Part shown: piece by piece, positions 8,124-16,266 of the stretch
How positions within the stretch are numbered: the stretch's first letter is position 1
Layout: every line of letters starts with the position of its first letter
Assembly: GCA_020637755.1 (NCBI GenBank)
Contig: JACKJW010000007.1
Location: forward strand, 76,303 to 140,302
Reading direction: 5' to 3'
DNA length: 64,000 nt
Source of the DNA: Brucellaceae bacterium
GTDB taxonomy: Bacteria; Pseudomonadota; Alphaproteobacteria; Rhizobiales; Rhizobiaceae
The notes under the pieces: generated by a model
The model's database searches: none
The model's input: only the letters and a program-made list of their open reading frames with translations
What the model was told of the DNA's origin: nothing
Program-made: the position numbers and the translations under genes

Positions 8124-9074
8124 ATGACCAAGCAATTCGCGTCCGCCGGTGACATGACCGAAAAGAAGATTTCCTTCACCGAAATTGGTGAGGGACTCTA
8201 TGCCTTCACTGCCGAGGGCGATCCAAACTCCGGTGTCATCATCGGCGATGACAGCGTGATGATCATCGAGGCGCAAGCAACCCCCCGGCTGGCGCAGAAG
8301 GTCATCGACTGCGTGCGCACCGTCACTGACAAGCCGATCAGCCACCTGGTTCTGACCCATTACCACGCGGTGCGCGTGCTTGGCGCCTCGGCCTTCAAGG
8401 CTCCGACTGTCATCATGTCGGACATGGCGCGCTCCATGGTGGTCGAACGTGGCAAGGAGGATTGGGCAAGCGAGTTCCAGCGCTTCCCGCGTCTTTTCCA
8501 AGGCCATGAATCGATCCCCGGCCTGACCTGGCCGAACACGACGTTTTCGGACTCCATGACCGTTTATCTCGGCAAGCGCCGGGTGGACCTGATGCATCTC
8601 GGCCGTGCCCATACGGCGGGCGACATTGTCGCCCATGTACCCGATGCCAATGTCATGTTCACCGGCGACATCGTGGAATATCACTCCGCCTGCTACTGCG
8701 GCGATGGCCATTTCAACGAGTGGGAAGACACGCTGGAGAACATCCGCTCCTTCGACGTGGATGCCATTGCGCCGGGCCGCGGCGATGCTCTCGTCGGCAA
8801 GGACATGGTCAATGCCGCGCTCACCAACACCGCCGATTTCGTCAATTCGACCTACCGGCCGGTCGCCCGCGTGGCGCAGGGCGGCGGCACGTTGAAACAG
8901 GCCTGGGATGCCTGTCGCGCAGTCTGCGATCCGAAGTTCTCCAGCTATGCCATCTATGAGCACTGCCTGCCCTTCAACGTGGCGCGCGCCTATGACGAAG
9001 CGCTCGGCATCGATACGCCGCGCATCTGGACCGCAGAACGCGACATGGAGATGTGGAAGGCATTGCAGGGCTGA
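8124..9074 (+). CDS. Metallo-beta-lactamase-fold protein with altered metal motif
   Basis: A 316-residue MBL-fold hydrolase or oxidoreductase of unknown substrate, in the homogentisate cluster. The usual HxHxDH motif reads HYHAVR at residues 79-84: the first two His are kept, but Asp and the last His are replaced by Val and Arg. Other expected ligands remain (GRAHTAGD and MFTGDIVEYH). The ATG at 8124 follows GGAGGACCAAG; the upstream open frame is repeat sequence. It is followed three bases later by a small membrane protein gene and then the ring hydroxylase, so it likely belongs to the aromatic operon. A single-metal or non-hydrolytic role is inferred. Confidence 0.85.
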   Translation: MTKQFASAGDMTEKKISFTEIGEGLYAFTAEGDPNSGVIIGDDSVMIIEAQATPRLAQKVIDCVRTVTDKPISHLVLTHYHAVRVLGASAFKAPTVIMSDMARSMVVERGKEDWASEFQRFPRLFQGHESIPGLTWPNTTFSDSMTVYLGKRRVDLMHLGRAHTAGDIVAHVPDANVMFTGDIVEYHSACYCGDGHFNEWEDTLENIRSFDVDAIAPGRGDALVGKDMVNAALTNTADFVNSTYRPVARVAQGGGTLKQAWDACRAVCDPKFSSYAIYEHCLPFNVARAYDEALGIDTPRIWTAERDMEMWKALQG

Positions 9075-9077
9075 ACC

Positions 9078-9362
9078 ATGATCGCGATCCTTGGTGGCAT
9101 CATCGGGTTTGCGGCCATCGCGGTGTTCATCGCTGCGATCCGCCTGTCCTATGCCATCGAGGCACGCTCCGACCCGAAGAAGGCGATGGCCCGCTTCGGC
9201 TACACAAACATCTTCGGTGTTGCACTCAACTGGAGGGTCGCGCGGGACGCCGAGACGCAGGCCATGCGGTGGCGCCTCTTGAAACATCTGGCCGTCATGG
9301 CGGTCCTGTTTGTGCTGTTGGCCCTGTTGGCCGCCGGCATTGCCGCTGACCGGATGAACTGA
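9078..9362 (+). CDS. Small membrane protein, unknown function
   Basis: A 94-residue protein with two hydrophobic segments, about residues 1-25 (IAILGGIIGFAAIAVFIAA) and 70-90 (HLAVMAVLFVLLALLAAGIA). A charged stretch between them contains FGYTNIFGVALNW. It begins three bases after the MBL-fold gene and ends 32 bases before the flavin hydroxylase gene, so it is almost certainly in the same transcript. No known family is recognised. A membrane anchor or accessory role in the aromatic pathway is only a guess from position. Confidence 0.75.
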   Translation: MIAILGGIIGFAAIAVFIAAIRLSYAIEARSDPKKAMARFGYTNIFGVALNWRVARDAETQAMRWRLLKHLAVMAVLFVLLALLAAGIAADRMN

Positions 9363-9394
9363 CGCCCCGTCAAGAAGGCACTTGGGAGGAAACC

Positions 9395-10999
9395 ATGGGC
9401 AAGATTTTTGAAACGCCGCTCTACCCCTACAGGCGCTCCGCCGATCAGGATGCGGGCACACCGGTGCGCCATCCCGTCATTGTGGTCGGCGCGGGCCCGG
9501 TCGGTCTGGCCGCCGCCATCGATCTCGCCCAGTACAACGTACCCGTTGTCGTGCTCGACGAAAACGACAAGGTGTCCTGGGGCTCGCGCGCCATCTGCTT
9601 TGCCAAGCGCCCGCTCGAAATCCTGGACCGGCTTGGCTGCGGCCAGCCCATGGTCGACAAGGGCGTGACCTGGAGCACGGGCAGGGTCTTCTTCGATGAA
9701 CGGCAGGTCTACGGGTTTGACCTGCTGCCCGAAGGGGGCCACAAGCGCCCGGCCTTTATCAATCTCCAGCAGTACTACTTCGAAAAATTCATGGTGGACC
9801 GGGTGTTTGAACTGGCCGCCGAAGGCCGGCCGGTGGAAATCCGCGGTGGCTCGAAGGTTTCGGCCGTCGAGCAACTGGCCGACGGCGTACGCCTGACCGT
9901 CGAGACGCCGGATGGCCCCTACACGCTGGAAGCCGGCTGGCTGATCGCCTGCGATGGTGCCGCTTCGCCGATCCGCTCCATGATGGGGCTGGATTTCGTG
10001 GGCCGCATCTTCGAGGACAATTTCCTCATCGCCGATGTGGTGATGGAGGCCGATTTCCCGACCGAGCGCTGGTTCTGGTTCGATCCGCCTTTCAATCGCG
10101 GCCAGTCGGCACTGCTCCACAAGCAGCCGGACGGCGTCTGGCGCATCGACCTCCAGCTTGGTTGGGACATCGACAAGGAAAAGGAAAAGAAGCCCGAAAA
10201 CGTCATCCCGCGCCTGAAAGCCATGCTCGGCGAGGATGCAAAGTTCGAGCTGGAATGGGTGTCCATCTACACCTTCCAGTGCCGGCGGATGGAAAAATTC
10301 CGTCACGGCCACGTGCTCTTTGCCGGAGACAGCGCCCACCAGGTCTCGCCTTTCGGCGCGCGGGGTGCGAACTCCGGCCTTCAGGACACTGACAATCTGG
10401 TCTGGAAGCTGAAGCTGGTGATGGACGGCATGGCTCCCGAGAGCCTGCTCGACACCTACGACGTGGAGCGCATCCACGGCGCCGAGGAAAACATTCTCAA
10501 TTCCTCGCGCTCCACCGATTTCATCACGCCGAAATCGGAAATCAGCACCATTTTCCGAAATGCCGTGCTGGATCTTTCCGAACGCTTTGCCTTTGCACGC
10601 CCTCTGGTCAATTCAGGCCGCCTGTCGGTGCCCTGCACCTATGACGGCTCGCCACTGAACGGTCCCGATCACCCGGCCATGCCGGAGCGAACCCGGCCCG
10701 GCTCGCCGGTGGCGGATGCTGGGACGGCAGAGGGTTGGCTGACCGACAGGACCGGCGGCAAATTCCAGTTACTGGCAATCGACGCGGATGCACCGGAATC
10801 ACTCTGTGAAAAAGGCATCTGCGCCACGAGAATTTCGCTGAGCGCCAAGGGCAATGACGATATCCGCGCGCGCTATCTGGGTGAGGCACCCTCGGCGGTC
10901 TATCTCCTGCGTCCGGATCAGCACGTTGCCGCGCGCTGGGAGCGCTTCGATGAGGCGTCCGTACGCGCGGCCATCAACACCGCCACAGGACGGGGGTGA
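9395..10999 (+). CDS. FAD-dependent aromatic hydroxylase (MhpA/MhaA-like)
   Basis: A 534-residue class A flavin monooxygenase that would hydroxylate a phenolic ring with NAD(P)H and O2. The FAD-binding start is VVGAGPVGLAAAIDLA near residues 28-43, and GDSAHQVSPFGARGANSGLQD near residues 310-330 is the second FAD motif. The C-terminal thioredoxin-like domain is typical of the phenol hydroxylase/MhpA type. A Shine-Dalgarno GGGAGGAAACC precedes the ATG. In Pseudomonas, MhaA plus the small MhaB makes homogentisate from 3-hydroxyphenylacetate. The location beside hmgA, with a small DUF2783 gene following after an insertion sequence, makes a similar role plausible but unproven. Confidence 0.85.
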   Translation: MGKIFETPLYPYRRSADQDAGTPVRHPVIVVGAGPVGLAAAIDLAQYNVPVVVLDENDKVSWGSRAICFAKRPLEILDRLGCGQPMVDKGVTWSTGRVFFDERQVYGFDLLPEGGHKRPAFINLQQYYFEKFMVDRVFELAAEGRPVEIRGGSKVSAVEQLADGVRLTVETPDGPYTLEAGWLIACDGAASPIRSMMGLDFVGRIFEDNFLIADVVMEADFPTERWFWFDPPFNRGQSALLHKQPDGVWRIDLQLGWDIDKEKEKKPENVIPRLKAMLGEDAKFELEWVSIYTFQCRRMEKFRHGHVLFAGDSAHQVSPFGARGANSGLQDTDNLVWKLKLVMDGMAPESLLDTYDVERIHGAEENILNSSRSTDFITPKSEISTIFRNAVLDLSERFAFARPLVNSGRLSVPCTYDGSPLNGPDHPAMPERTRPGSPVADAGTAEGWLTDRTGGKFQLLAIDADAPESLCEKGICATRISLSAKGNDDIRARYLGEAPSAVYLLRPDQHVAARWERFDEASVRAAINTATGRG

Positions 11000-11039
11000 A
11001 GACGCAGCGCAACCCTCCTTCCCGAGGAAGGGGCGCAAG

Positions 11040-12130
11040 TGAAACGGGGGCAACTGTGTTTGCTTACAGCCTGATAGGCTGCTGATTTCGTATCATTGCG
11101 TTGATGATGACGAGGAGTTGCCTAGCTGCGGCGATGAGAATTGTCTTTGGCGGCTTTGCTGCAGCCTGCATTCTTTCGCGCAAGGCGATGAGCTGTGGTA
11201 TTCGCCGGGCGGCGGCCAGCGCCGCGAAGTAGAGGGCTTCGCGGACGCGCCGCCTTCCGCCCCAGATACGCCTTGCGCCTTTCCATTTTCCGCTCTCGCG
11301 GGCGTGGGGCGCCAAGCCCGCCAAGGATGCAATGCGCCGCCTGTCGAGAGAGCCGAGTTCGGGCATGTCCGCCAGCAGTGTGGCGAGCACGACGGGACCG
11401 ACGCCGGGCACTGGCGCCAGCAGGCGCGCTTTGTCGCAAAGCGTCCTGGTATTGGCGATGTGCTCCTTGATCTGGCTGTCGATCTTGGCGATGCGGCGGC
11501 CGAGGATGGCGATCATGGCGTCGATATCGCGCTCCATTTCCGCCTGTCCTGCATTGTGACGGCGCACCTTTTCGGCCTTGCGCATGGCGACCAATTGCCT
11601 GCGGCGTCTGACAAAATCGGCAAGCCTGATGCGCGCAGGGTCTGGCGGAAGCGTGATCTGCAGCGGCATGCGGGCGCCCATTTCGGCGAGCACGCGGGCG
11701 TCTACCCGGTCGGTCTTGGCCAAGACGCCGAGCGCCCGGGCGAATTCGCGCGCCTGACGCGGGTTGACCCGGGCATGGGCGATGCCGCGCTCCGCAAGGA
11801 TCGCGATGAGAAGACCATCGCATCCGCTGGTGGCTTCGAACACGATGACGGTGGACGGGTCAAGGCTATCCGCCCAAGCGGCGATGTCCGGCTTGGCGTT
11901 GGCAATCTGCGAGAAGCGCTCTTCAGGCAGGCAGTGAAGGTCGATCCGGTCACGCGAAAGGTCGCAGCCGATTATGATCTGTGGCATGGTTATGGCTCCT
12001 GTCCATGTCGTGCGGGCTCGTGGCTGGCCCAAGCAACTGTTCAGGTTGACGTGGCGGCGGAGGGGGCCCTTGCACCCGCGCGGGTTCGAAACCCAAGGGG
12101 GGGACGGGCTCCCCTCCGTTCACACACAAT
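11040..12130 (-). mobile_element. IS110-family insertion sequence, ends approximate
   Basis: One transposase gene flanked by a short 3' non-coding end and a longer 5' non-coding end (about 11988-12130). Both flanks lie between genes expected to be adjacent. No terminal inverted repeats or target duplications were found, which fits the IS110 group. The exact ends cannot be fixed by eye. The 5' non-coding end is where IS110-group elements encode their bridge RNA; it holds short stems such as GGGTT-N3-AACCC near 12085-12100. Confidence 0.75.
11064..11987 (-). CDS. IS110-family transposase (DEDD)
   Basis: A 307-residue recombinase of the IS110 family. The N-terminal RuvC-like DEDD domain shows IIGCDLSRDRID, VIVFEATSGCDG and KTDRVDARVLAEMG. 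The C-terminal domain shows APVPGVGPVVLATLLADMPELG, then SLDRRRIASLAGLAPH and the Ser-containing end region. The start at 11987 (MPQIIIGCD) is preferred over an upstream in-frame ATG at 12032, which adds non-conserved residues from the element's 5' end. The frame appears intact. It runs opposite to the genes on both sides. Confidence 0.92.
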   Translation of the reverse strand: MPQIIIGCDLSRDRIDLHCLPEERFSQIANAKPDIAAWADSLDPSTVIVFEATSGCDGLLIAILAERGIAHARVNPRQAREFARALGVLAKTDRVDARVLAEMGARMPLQITLPPDPARIRLADFVRRRRQLVAMRKAEKVRRHNAGQAEMERDIDAMIAILGRRIAKIDSQIKEHIANTRTLCDKARLLAPVPGVGPVVLATLLADMPELGSLDRRRIASLAGLAPHARESGKWKGARRIWGGRRRVREALYFAALAAARRIPQLIALRERMQAAAKPPKTILIAAARQLLVIINAMIRNQQPIRL

Positions 12131-12149
12131 GCCACATCTCAGACAGACA

Positions 12150-12177
12150 GGGGGGGGGAATGCAACACCGCCCCCCC
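12150..12177. other. G9/C7 homopolymer hairpin
   Basis: A run of nine G (12150-12158) and a run of seven C (12171-12177) can pair over a 12-base loop. It sits between the IS110 element and the DUF2783 gene. It may block transcription or translation entry and is prone to slippage and sequencing error. Confidence 0.5.
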
Positions 12178-12272
12178 TCCCTGAAACCTTTCCGTCTCAC
12201 GTCGTGTGGCGGAACAATTGCCGGCCCTTTCCGCAAGGGGAGCGGCCAAGCCGCCGGACAAGGAGGAAGACC

Positions 12273-12470
12273 ATGGCCACACTGAACACTGCCCCGAACG
12301 TTGCCCGGCCCGATGACTTTTACGCCGCGCTTCTGGTTGCCCACGAGGGCCTGACGAAGGCTGAGAGTGATGCCTTCAATGCCCGCCTGATCCTCATCCT
12401 CGCCAACCACGCCGGTGACATGGACGTGTTGCAGGAAGCCTTGGCGGCCGCCAGCGGTGCAGAGGGTTGA
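12273..12470 (+). CDS. DUF2783 small protein (possible MhaB-like hydroxylase partner)
   Basis: A 65-residue protein of the DUF2783 type: NTAPNVARPDDFYAALLVAH, then GLTKAESDAFNARLILILAN and HAGDMDVLQEALAAA. Proteins of this family are found next to MhpA-like flavin hydroxylases. The size matches the small second component (MhaB) of 3-hydroxyphenylacetate 6-hydroxylase; the sequence link to MhaB is from memory and not tested. A strong AGGAGGA Shine-Dalgarno lies eight bases before the ATG. The gene is intact, but the IS110 element separates it from the hydroxylase gene at 9395-10999. Confidence 0.8.
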   Translation: MATLNTAPNVARPDDFYAALLVAHEGLTKAESDAFNARLILILANHAGDMDVLQEALAAASGAEG

Positions 12471-12980
12471 GCGGACTTAGCCCCGCGCGAGGCCGGCACG
12501 GTCGCCGGCACTGTTAACCAGCGCCGCAACCGTTCATGCTCCAAAGCGCATGAAAGGGGTGTTTTGCCCGAACAGATGGATTACGGTCGTTCGAAGGGGG
12601 TCTTGAAGGGTCGCGCGGACTTGCCGCATTGCGAAGCTGGGGGAAGGCAGCTTTGTTTCCATCCGGAACCTGCCGGCAACCGCCTCCGCGCCGTTGCGCC
12701 AGATCGCCGGGGAAACGCCCGGGAATTGGCTCAAATTGGTTGACCGTCCGGACGGTTAATGATTGAATGAATCGGTGGGAGTGCCGTTTGCCAGCCGTTG
12801 TGAAGGATGACGCCTCTCATAACAGTTTTGCTCTAAAACTTTCGTTGCAAAAATGGGCAATATAGTGCATGAATGCGAAAAGTGAGTTGCAAAATTCTGC
12901 AGCGATGCTGAAAGTGCAATGATCCGAAACCCGGGCCTCCGGGTGGGTGAGGAAAAACGGAAACGTTCAGGGAGGAACAC
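12471..12980. other. 510-base intergenic region before the TRAP operon
   Basis: No supported gene. The first part has G+C-rich hairpins such as GCCGGC-N3-GCCGGC-like stems near 12492-12515 that may end the upstream transcript. The last 240 bases are AT-richer and hold the promoter at 12740-12768 and a long leader ending in the dctP-type Shine-Dalgarno. Confidence 0.5.
12740..12768 (+). promoter_or_regulatory. Promoter with palindromic operator between -35 and -10
   Basis: TTGACC at 12740-12745 and TTGAAT at 12763-12768 are 17 bases apart, the ideal spacing for a sigma-70 promoter. Between and over them lies the perfect 14-base palindrome ACCGTCCGGACGGT (12743-12756), of the kind bound by TetR-family repressors. 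It points at the TRAP operon, 213 bases upstream of the first start. No TetR gene is nearby. Confidence 0.5.
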
Positions 12981-14033
12981 GTGAAAACATTTTCCGTAAA
13001 GTCGCTCGCAATGGCCACCGTCATCGGTACGGCCGCTGCGCTCATGGGTAGTGCGGCTTCGTTCGCGCAGGAAGTCACGCTCAAGCTGCACCAGTTCCTG
13101 CCTGCCCAGGCCAACGTGCCCAAGCAGGTTCTCGATGTCTGGGCCGACAAGATCGAAGCCGATTCCGGCAACCGCATCAAGATCGAGCGCTATCCCTCCA
13201 TGCAGCTGGGCGGCAAGCCGCCGGAGCTGATGGACCAGGCGATCGACGGTGCCGTTGACATCGTCTGGACCGTGGTCGGCTACACGCCGGGCCGCTATCC
13301 GCGTACGGAAGTCTTCGAGCTTCCCTTCATGATGACCAACGCCGAAGCTGTTTCCCGCGCCTACTGGGAAATGTTTGAAAAGGACATGAAGGACAACGAG
13401 TTCAAGAACGTCCACATTCTCGGCACCTGGGTGCACGGCCCCGGCATGATCCACGCCAACCGTCCGATCGTTGAGCCGGGCGACATGAAGGGCCTGAAGA
13501 TCCGCGGCGGTTCTCGCGCGGTCAATCTGCTGCTCGAGGAAACCGGTGCGACCCCGGTCGGCATGCCGGTCCCGGCCGTTTCGGAAGCCCTGTCCAAGGG
13601 CGTTCTCGATGCCACGACCATTCCGTGGGAAGTGACTGCTGCCCTCAAGGTTCCGGAACTGGTGAAGAACCACACCGAATTCACCGGCAAGGCGCTCTAC
13701 ACGATCACCTTCGTGCTGGCGATGAACAAGGCCAAGTATGATGCCCTTCCGGACGACCTGAAGAAGGTGGTGGACGACAATTCCGGCATGGAATTCTCGG
13801 CCTTTGCGGGCAAGACGCAGGAAGCTGCCGATGGTCCGGCACGCGAAGCTGCCGTCAAGCTCGGCAACAACATCATCACGCTGGACGAGGCCCAGACTGC
13901 CAAGTGGATCGAAGTTTCCAAGCCGGTCTATGACAAGTGGGCTGCCGACATGGACTCCAAGGGCTATGACGGCAAGGCGCTGATCGCCGAGGCTCAGGCC
14001 CTGATCCAGAAATACACCGACGCCCAGAAGTAA
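12981..14033 (+). CDS. TRAP transporter substrate-binding protein (DctP family)
   Basis: Periplasmic binding component of a tripartite ATP-independent transporter, 350 residues. Residues 1-29 form a Sec signal peptide ending ASFAQ. The mature protein shows the family ligand region KGLKIRGGSRAVNLLLEETG, with the Arg expected to bind a carboxylate, followed by GATPVGMPVPAVSEALSKG. The start is GTG at 12981 after GGGAGGAAC. It is followed by a terminator-like hairpin and then the two membrane subunits. The substrate is unknown; a carboxylate, perhaps aromatic given the neighbours, is inference. Confidence 0.92.
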   Translation: MKTFSVKSLAMATVIGTAAALMGSAASFAQEVTLKLHQFLPAQANVPKQVLDVWADKIEADSGNRIKIERYPSMQLGGKPPELMDQAIDGAVDIVWTVVGYTPGRYPRTEVFELPFMMTNAEAVSRAYWEMFEKDMKDNEFKNVHILGTWVHGPGMIHANRPIVEPGDMKGLKIRGGSRAVNLLLEETGATPVGMPVPAVSEALSKGVLDATTIPWEVTAALKVPELVKNHTEFTGKALYTITFVLAMNKAKYDALPDDLKKVVDDNSGMEFSAFAGKTQEAADGPAREAAVKLGNNIITLDEAQTAKWIEVSKPVYDKWAADMDSKGYDGKALIAEAQALIQKYTDAQK

Positions 14034-14049
14034 GCGCCGGACACTATCG

Positions 14050-14084
14050 GGCCGGGCGGTCGTGATTGGATCGCCCGGCCTTTT
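14050..14084 (+). terminator. Hairpin with T-run between TRAP binding protein and permease genes
   Basis: GGCCGGGCG (14050-14058) pairs with CGCCCGGCC (14072-14080), followed directly by TTTT. It lies 17 bases after the binding-protein stop and would limit transcription of the permease genes relative to the binding protein. Confidence 0.7.
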
Positions 14085-14303
14085 GCCGACCGGATATCCC
14101 CTCTGCCATGCCAAGCGCGGAGGGCGGGCTATAACAAAAACCAAATCAGCGGCAGGCATTTCCAATTCGCACCGGTTCTTCGCAACCCCTATGGTGCTGC
14201 CGAACAGGGAAAGCCGGATCCCACGGTTTCGGCGCCCTGTGAGAGCCAACGGGCAAGACCGCCACAAGGCGGCATGACAACGACGTGAGCGGGAGGATGA
14301 CCG

Positions 14304-14834
14304 ATGAAGGTCGGGCGCATAGTCGAGAAAATTGCCAGACTTATGGCGCTGGCCGGCGGTCTGGTTCTGGTAGCCATCACCGTCATCACCTGTGTGTCCA
14401 TTGTGGGCCGCGCGCTCATCTTTGCAGGGCTCGGCCCGTTGCCGGGTGATTTTGAACTCGTTGAGGCCGGCGTCGGCTTTGCCGTGTTTGCCTTCCTGCC
14501 CTGGTGCCAGATCAATCGCGGGCACGCATCGGTCGATATCTTCACCAATTTCCTGCCTGAGAGCCTCAATCGCTGGATCGACCTTGTGGCCGAAATCGTC
14601 ATGGCTATCGCGGTCTTCATCATCGCCATCCAGCTTTCCAAGGGCATGATGGACAAGATGAGCTACAACGAGACCACCTTCATCCTGCAATTCCCGATCT
14701 GGTGGGCCTATGCGCTCAGCCTTGCTGCGGCTGTTGCGGCCTGCATCGTGTCTGTCTGGATGGTATTCGTGCGCCTGCGCGAAGTGGCCACCGGCAAGTC
14801 TGAATTCGGCCCTGGCCTGGGAGCACACCATTGA
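14304..14834 (+). CDS. TRAP transporter small permease (DctQ family)
   Basis: A 176-residue inner-membrane protein with four hydrophobic segments, near residues 12-35, 50-68, 90-112 and 132-152. The family stretch ELVEAGVGFAVFAFLPWCQ, then INRGHASVDIFTNFLP, is present. The ATG at 14304 follows GGGAGGATGACC. Its stop overlaps the TTG start of the large permease. The small subunit links the binding protein to the large transport subunit in Na+-coupled uptake. It is 270 bases downstream of the binding-protein gene, past a terminator-like hairpin. Confidence 0.92.
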   Translation: MKVGRIVEKIARLMALAGGLVLVAITVITCVSIVGRALIFAGLGPLPGDFELVEAGVGFAVFAFLPWCQINRGHASVDIFTNFLPESLNRWIDLVAEIVMAIAVFIIAIQLSKGMMDKMSYNETTFILQFPIWWAYALSLAAAVAACIVSVWMVFVRLREVATGKSEFGPGLGAHH

Positions 14835-16156
14835 GCAATCTTGAAATCGGCATCTGGTCGTTCCCGGCCCTGCTCCTTCTCATCTTCCTGCGCTTGCCCA
14901 TTGGCCTTTCCATGCTGGCAACCGGCTTTGTCGGCACCTGGCTCGTCATGGACTTCAATTGGCTGCCCATCATGGCGAAGATGAAGAACGAGACCTACTC
15001 GACCTTCTCCAGCTATTCGCTGTCCATCGTTCCCCTGTTCCTCCTCATGGGCCAGTTCGCCACACTGGGCGGCATGTCGCAGTCGCTGTTCAAGGCGGCA
15101 GAAACCTGGATGGGGCACAAGCGCGGCGGCGTCGCCATGGCTGCCGTTGGCGCCTGCGCGGGCTTCGGCGCCATTTGCGGTTCGTCCCTGGCCACGGCCG
15201 CCACGATGAGCCAGGTCGCGCTGCCGGAATTGAAGCGCTACGGCTATTCCGGCGCATTGGCCACCGGTACGCTTGCTGCGGGCGGCACGCTCGGCATCCT
15301 CATCCCGCCTTCGGTCGTGCTGGTGATTTATGCGATCCTGACCGAGCAGAACATCGCCAAGCTGTTTGTGGCGGTGTTTGTTCCCGGCCTCCTGGCGGCC
15401 GTTGGCTACATGATCGCCATCTCGATCTATGTCCGCGTCTACCCGGATTCTGCCGGTCAGCGCGAACGCGCGCCCTATTCCGAGCGCTTCCGCGCGCTGC
15501 TCGATGTCTGGCCGGTTCTGCTTGTTTTCCTGTCGGTCGTCGGCGGTATCTATCTCGGCTGGTTCACGCCCACCGAAGGCGCGGCGGTCGGTGCGGCCGG
15601 CACGGGCCTGATCGCCTTCATCAATGGCGGACTGACCAAGCGAACGCTGCTGGATTCGGTGCTCGCGACAGCCTCGGCCACGGGCATGATCTTCTTCATT
15701 GTCTTCGGTGCTTCCGTTTACAACGGCTTCCTGGCATTGAGCCAGGTTCCGCAGGAGGTCGCCGAATGGGTCGTCCATCAGGGCTTCAATCCCTGGATGG
15801 TTCTGGGCCTGATCCTCGTCATTTATCTGGTGCTGGGCTGCGTCATGGATTCGCTGTCGATGATCCTGCTCACGATCCCGATCTTCTTCCCCATCGTTTC
15901 CGGTCTCGACTACGGCCTGTCACTGGAGGAGTTTGCCATCTGGTTCGGCATCCTCGTCCTGATTGTCGTGGAGGTGGGGCTGATCACACCGCCAGTCGGC
16001 ATGAACCTCTTCGTCATCAATTCGATGGCCAAGGAAACTCCGATCTCGGCCACATACCGGGGCGTGATGCCCTTCGTGACATCCGACCTGCTGCGCACCG
16101 TCATCCTGGTGATCTTCCCGTCGATCACGCTTGGGCTGCTGCGCCTGCTCTACTGA
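14831..16156 (+). CDS. TRAP transporter large permease (DctM family)
   Basis: A 441-residue inner-membrane protein with about twelve hydrophobic segments, the transport subunit of the TRAP system. Family stretches include LPIGLSMLATGF, GFGAICGSSLATAATMSQVALPE, GTLGILIPPSVVLVIYAILTEQ and the repeat-related LGCVMDSLSMILLTIPIFFPI. The start is TTG at 14831, overlapping the DctQ stop by three bases, with GGGAG seven bases upstream. A strong two-way terminator follows at 16184-16221. Confidence 0.93.
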   Translation: MSNLEIGIWSFPALLLLIFLRLPIGLSMLATGFVGTWLVMDFNWLPIMAKMKNETYSTFSSYSLSIVPLFLLMGQFATLGGMSQSLFKAAETWMGHKRGGVAMAAVGACAGFGAICGSSLATAATMSQVALPELKRYGYSGALATGTLAAGGTLGILIPPSVVLVIYAILTEQNIAKLFVAVFVPGLLAAVGYMIAISIYVRVYPDSAGQRERAPYSERFRALLDVWPVLLVFLSVVGGIYLGWFTPTEGAAVGAAGTGLIAFINGGLTKRTLLDSVLATASATGMIFFIVFGASVYNGFLALSQVPQEVAEWVVHQGFNPWMVLGLILVIYLVLGCVMDSLSMILLTIPIFFPIVSGLDYGLSLEEFAIWFGILVLIVVEVGLITPPVGMNLFVINSMAKETPISATYRGVMPFVTSDLLRTVILVIFPSITLGLLRLLY

Positions 16157-16183
16157 CCCAAGGCAAGGATTAACCGGATAACG

Positions 16184-16221
16184 CAAAAGGCCCTTCCCGG
16201 CAGTCCAGGAGGGGCCTTTTT
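16184..16221. terminator. Bidirectional terminator between TRAP and SulP genes
   Basis: AAAAGGCCCTTCC (16185-16197) and GGAGGGGCCTTTT (16208-16220) form a 13-base stem with one G-T pair. The A-run and T-run let it end transcripts from both converging operons. Confidence 0.85.
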
Positions 16222-16266
16222 GTATCTTGCGGCTTCAGGGTTGGCGTGCTGCCGGGCAAGTCCGTC

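Noticed and set aside
7854..9461. Minus-strand frame over the MBL-fold gene
   Set aside because: Runs through repeat sequence and the antisense of a gene with intact ribosome site and motifs.
12756..14831. Long minus-strand open frame across the TRAP genes
   Set aside because: Antisense to the binding protein and DctQ genes and the promoter; protein is low in hydrophobic core and matches no family by eye.
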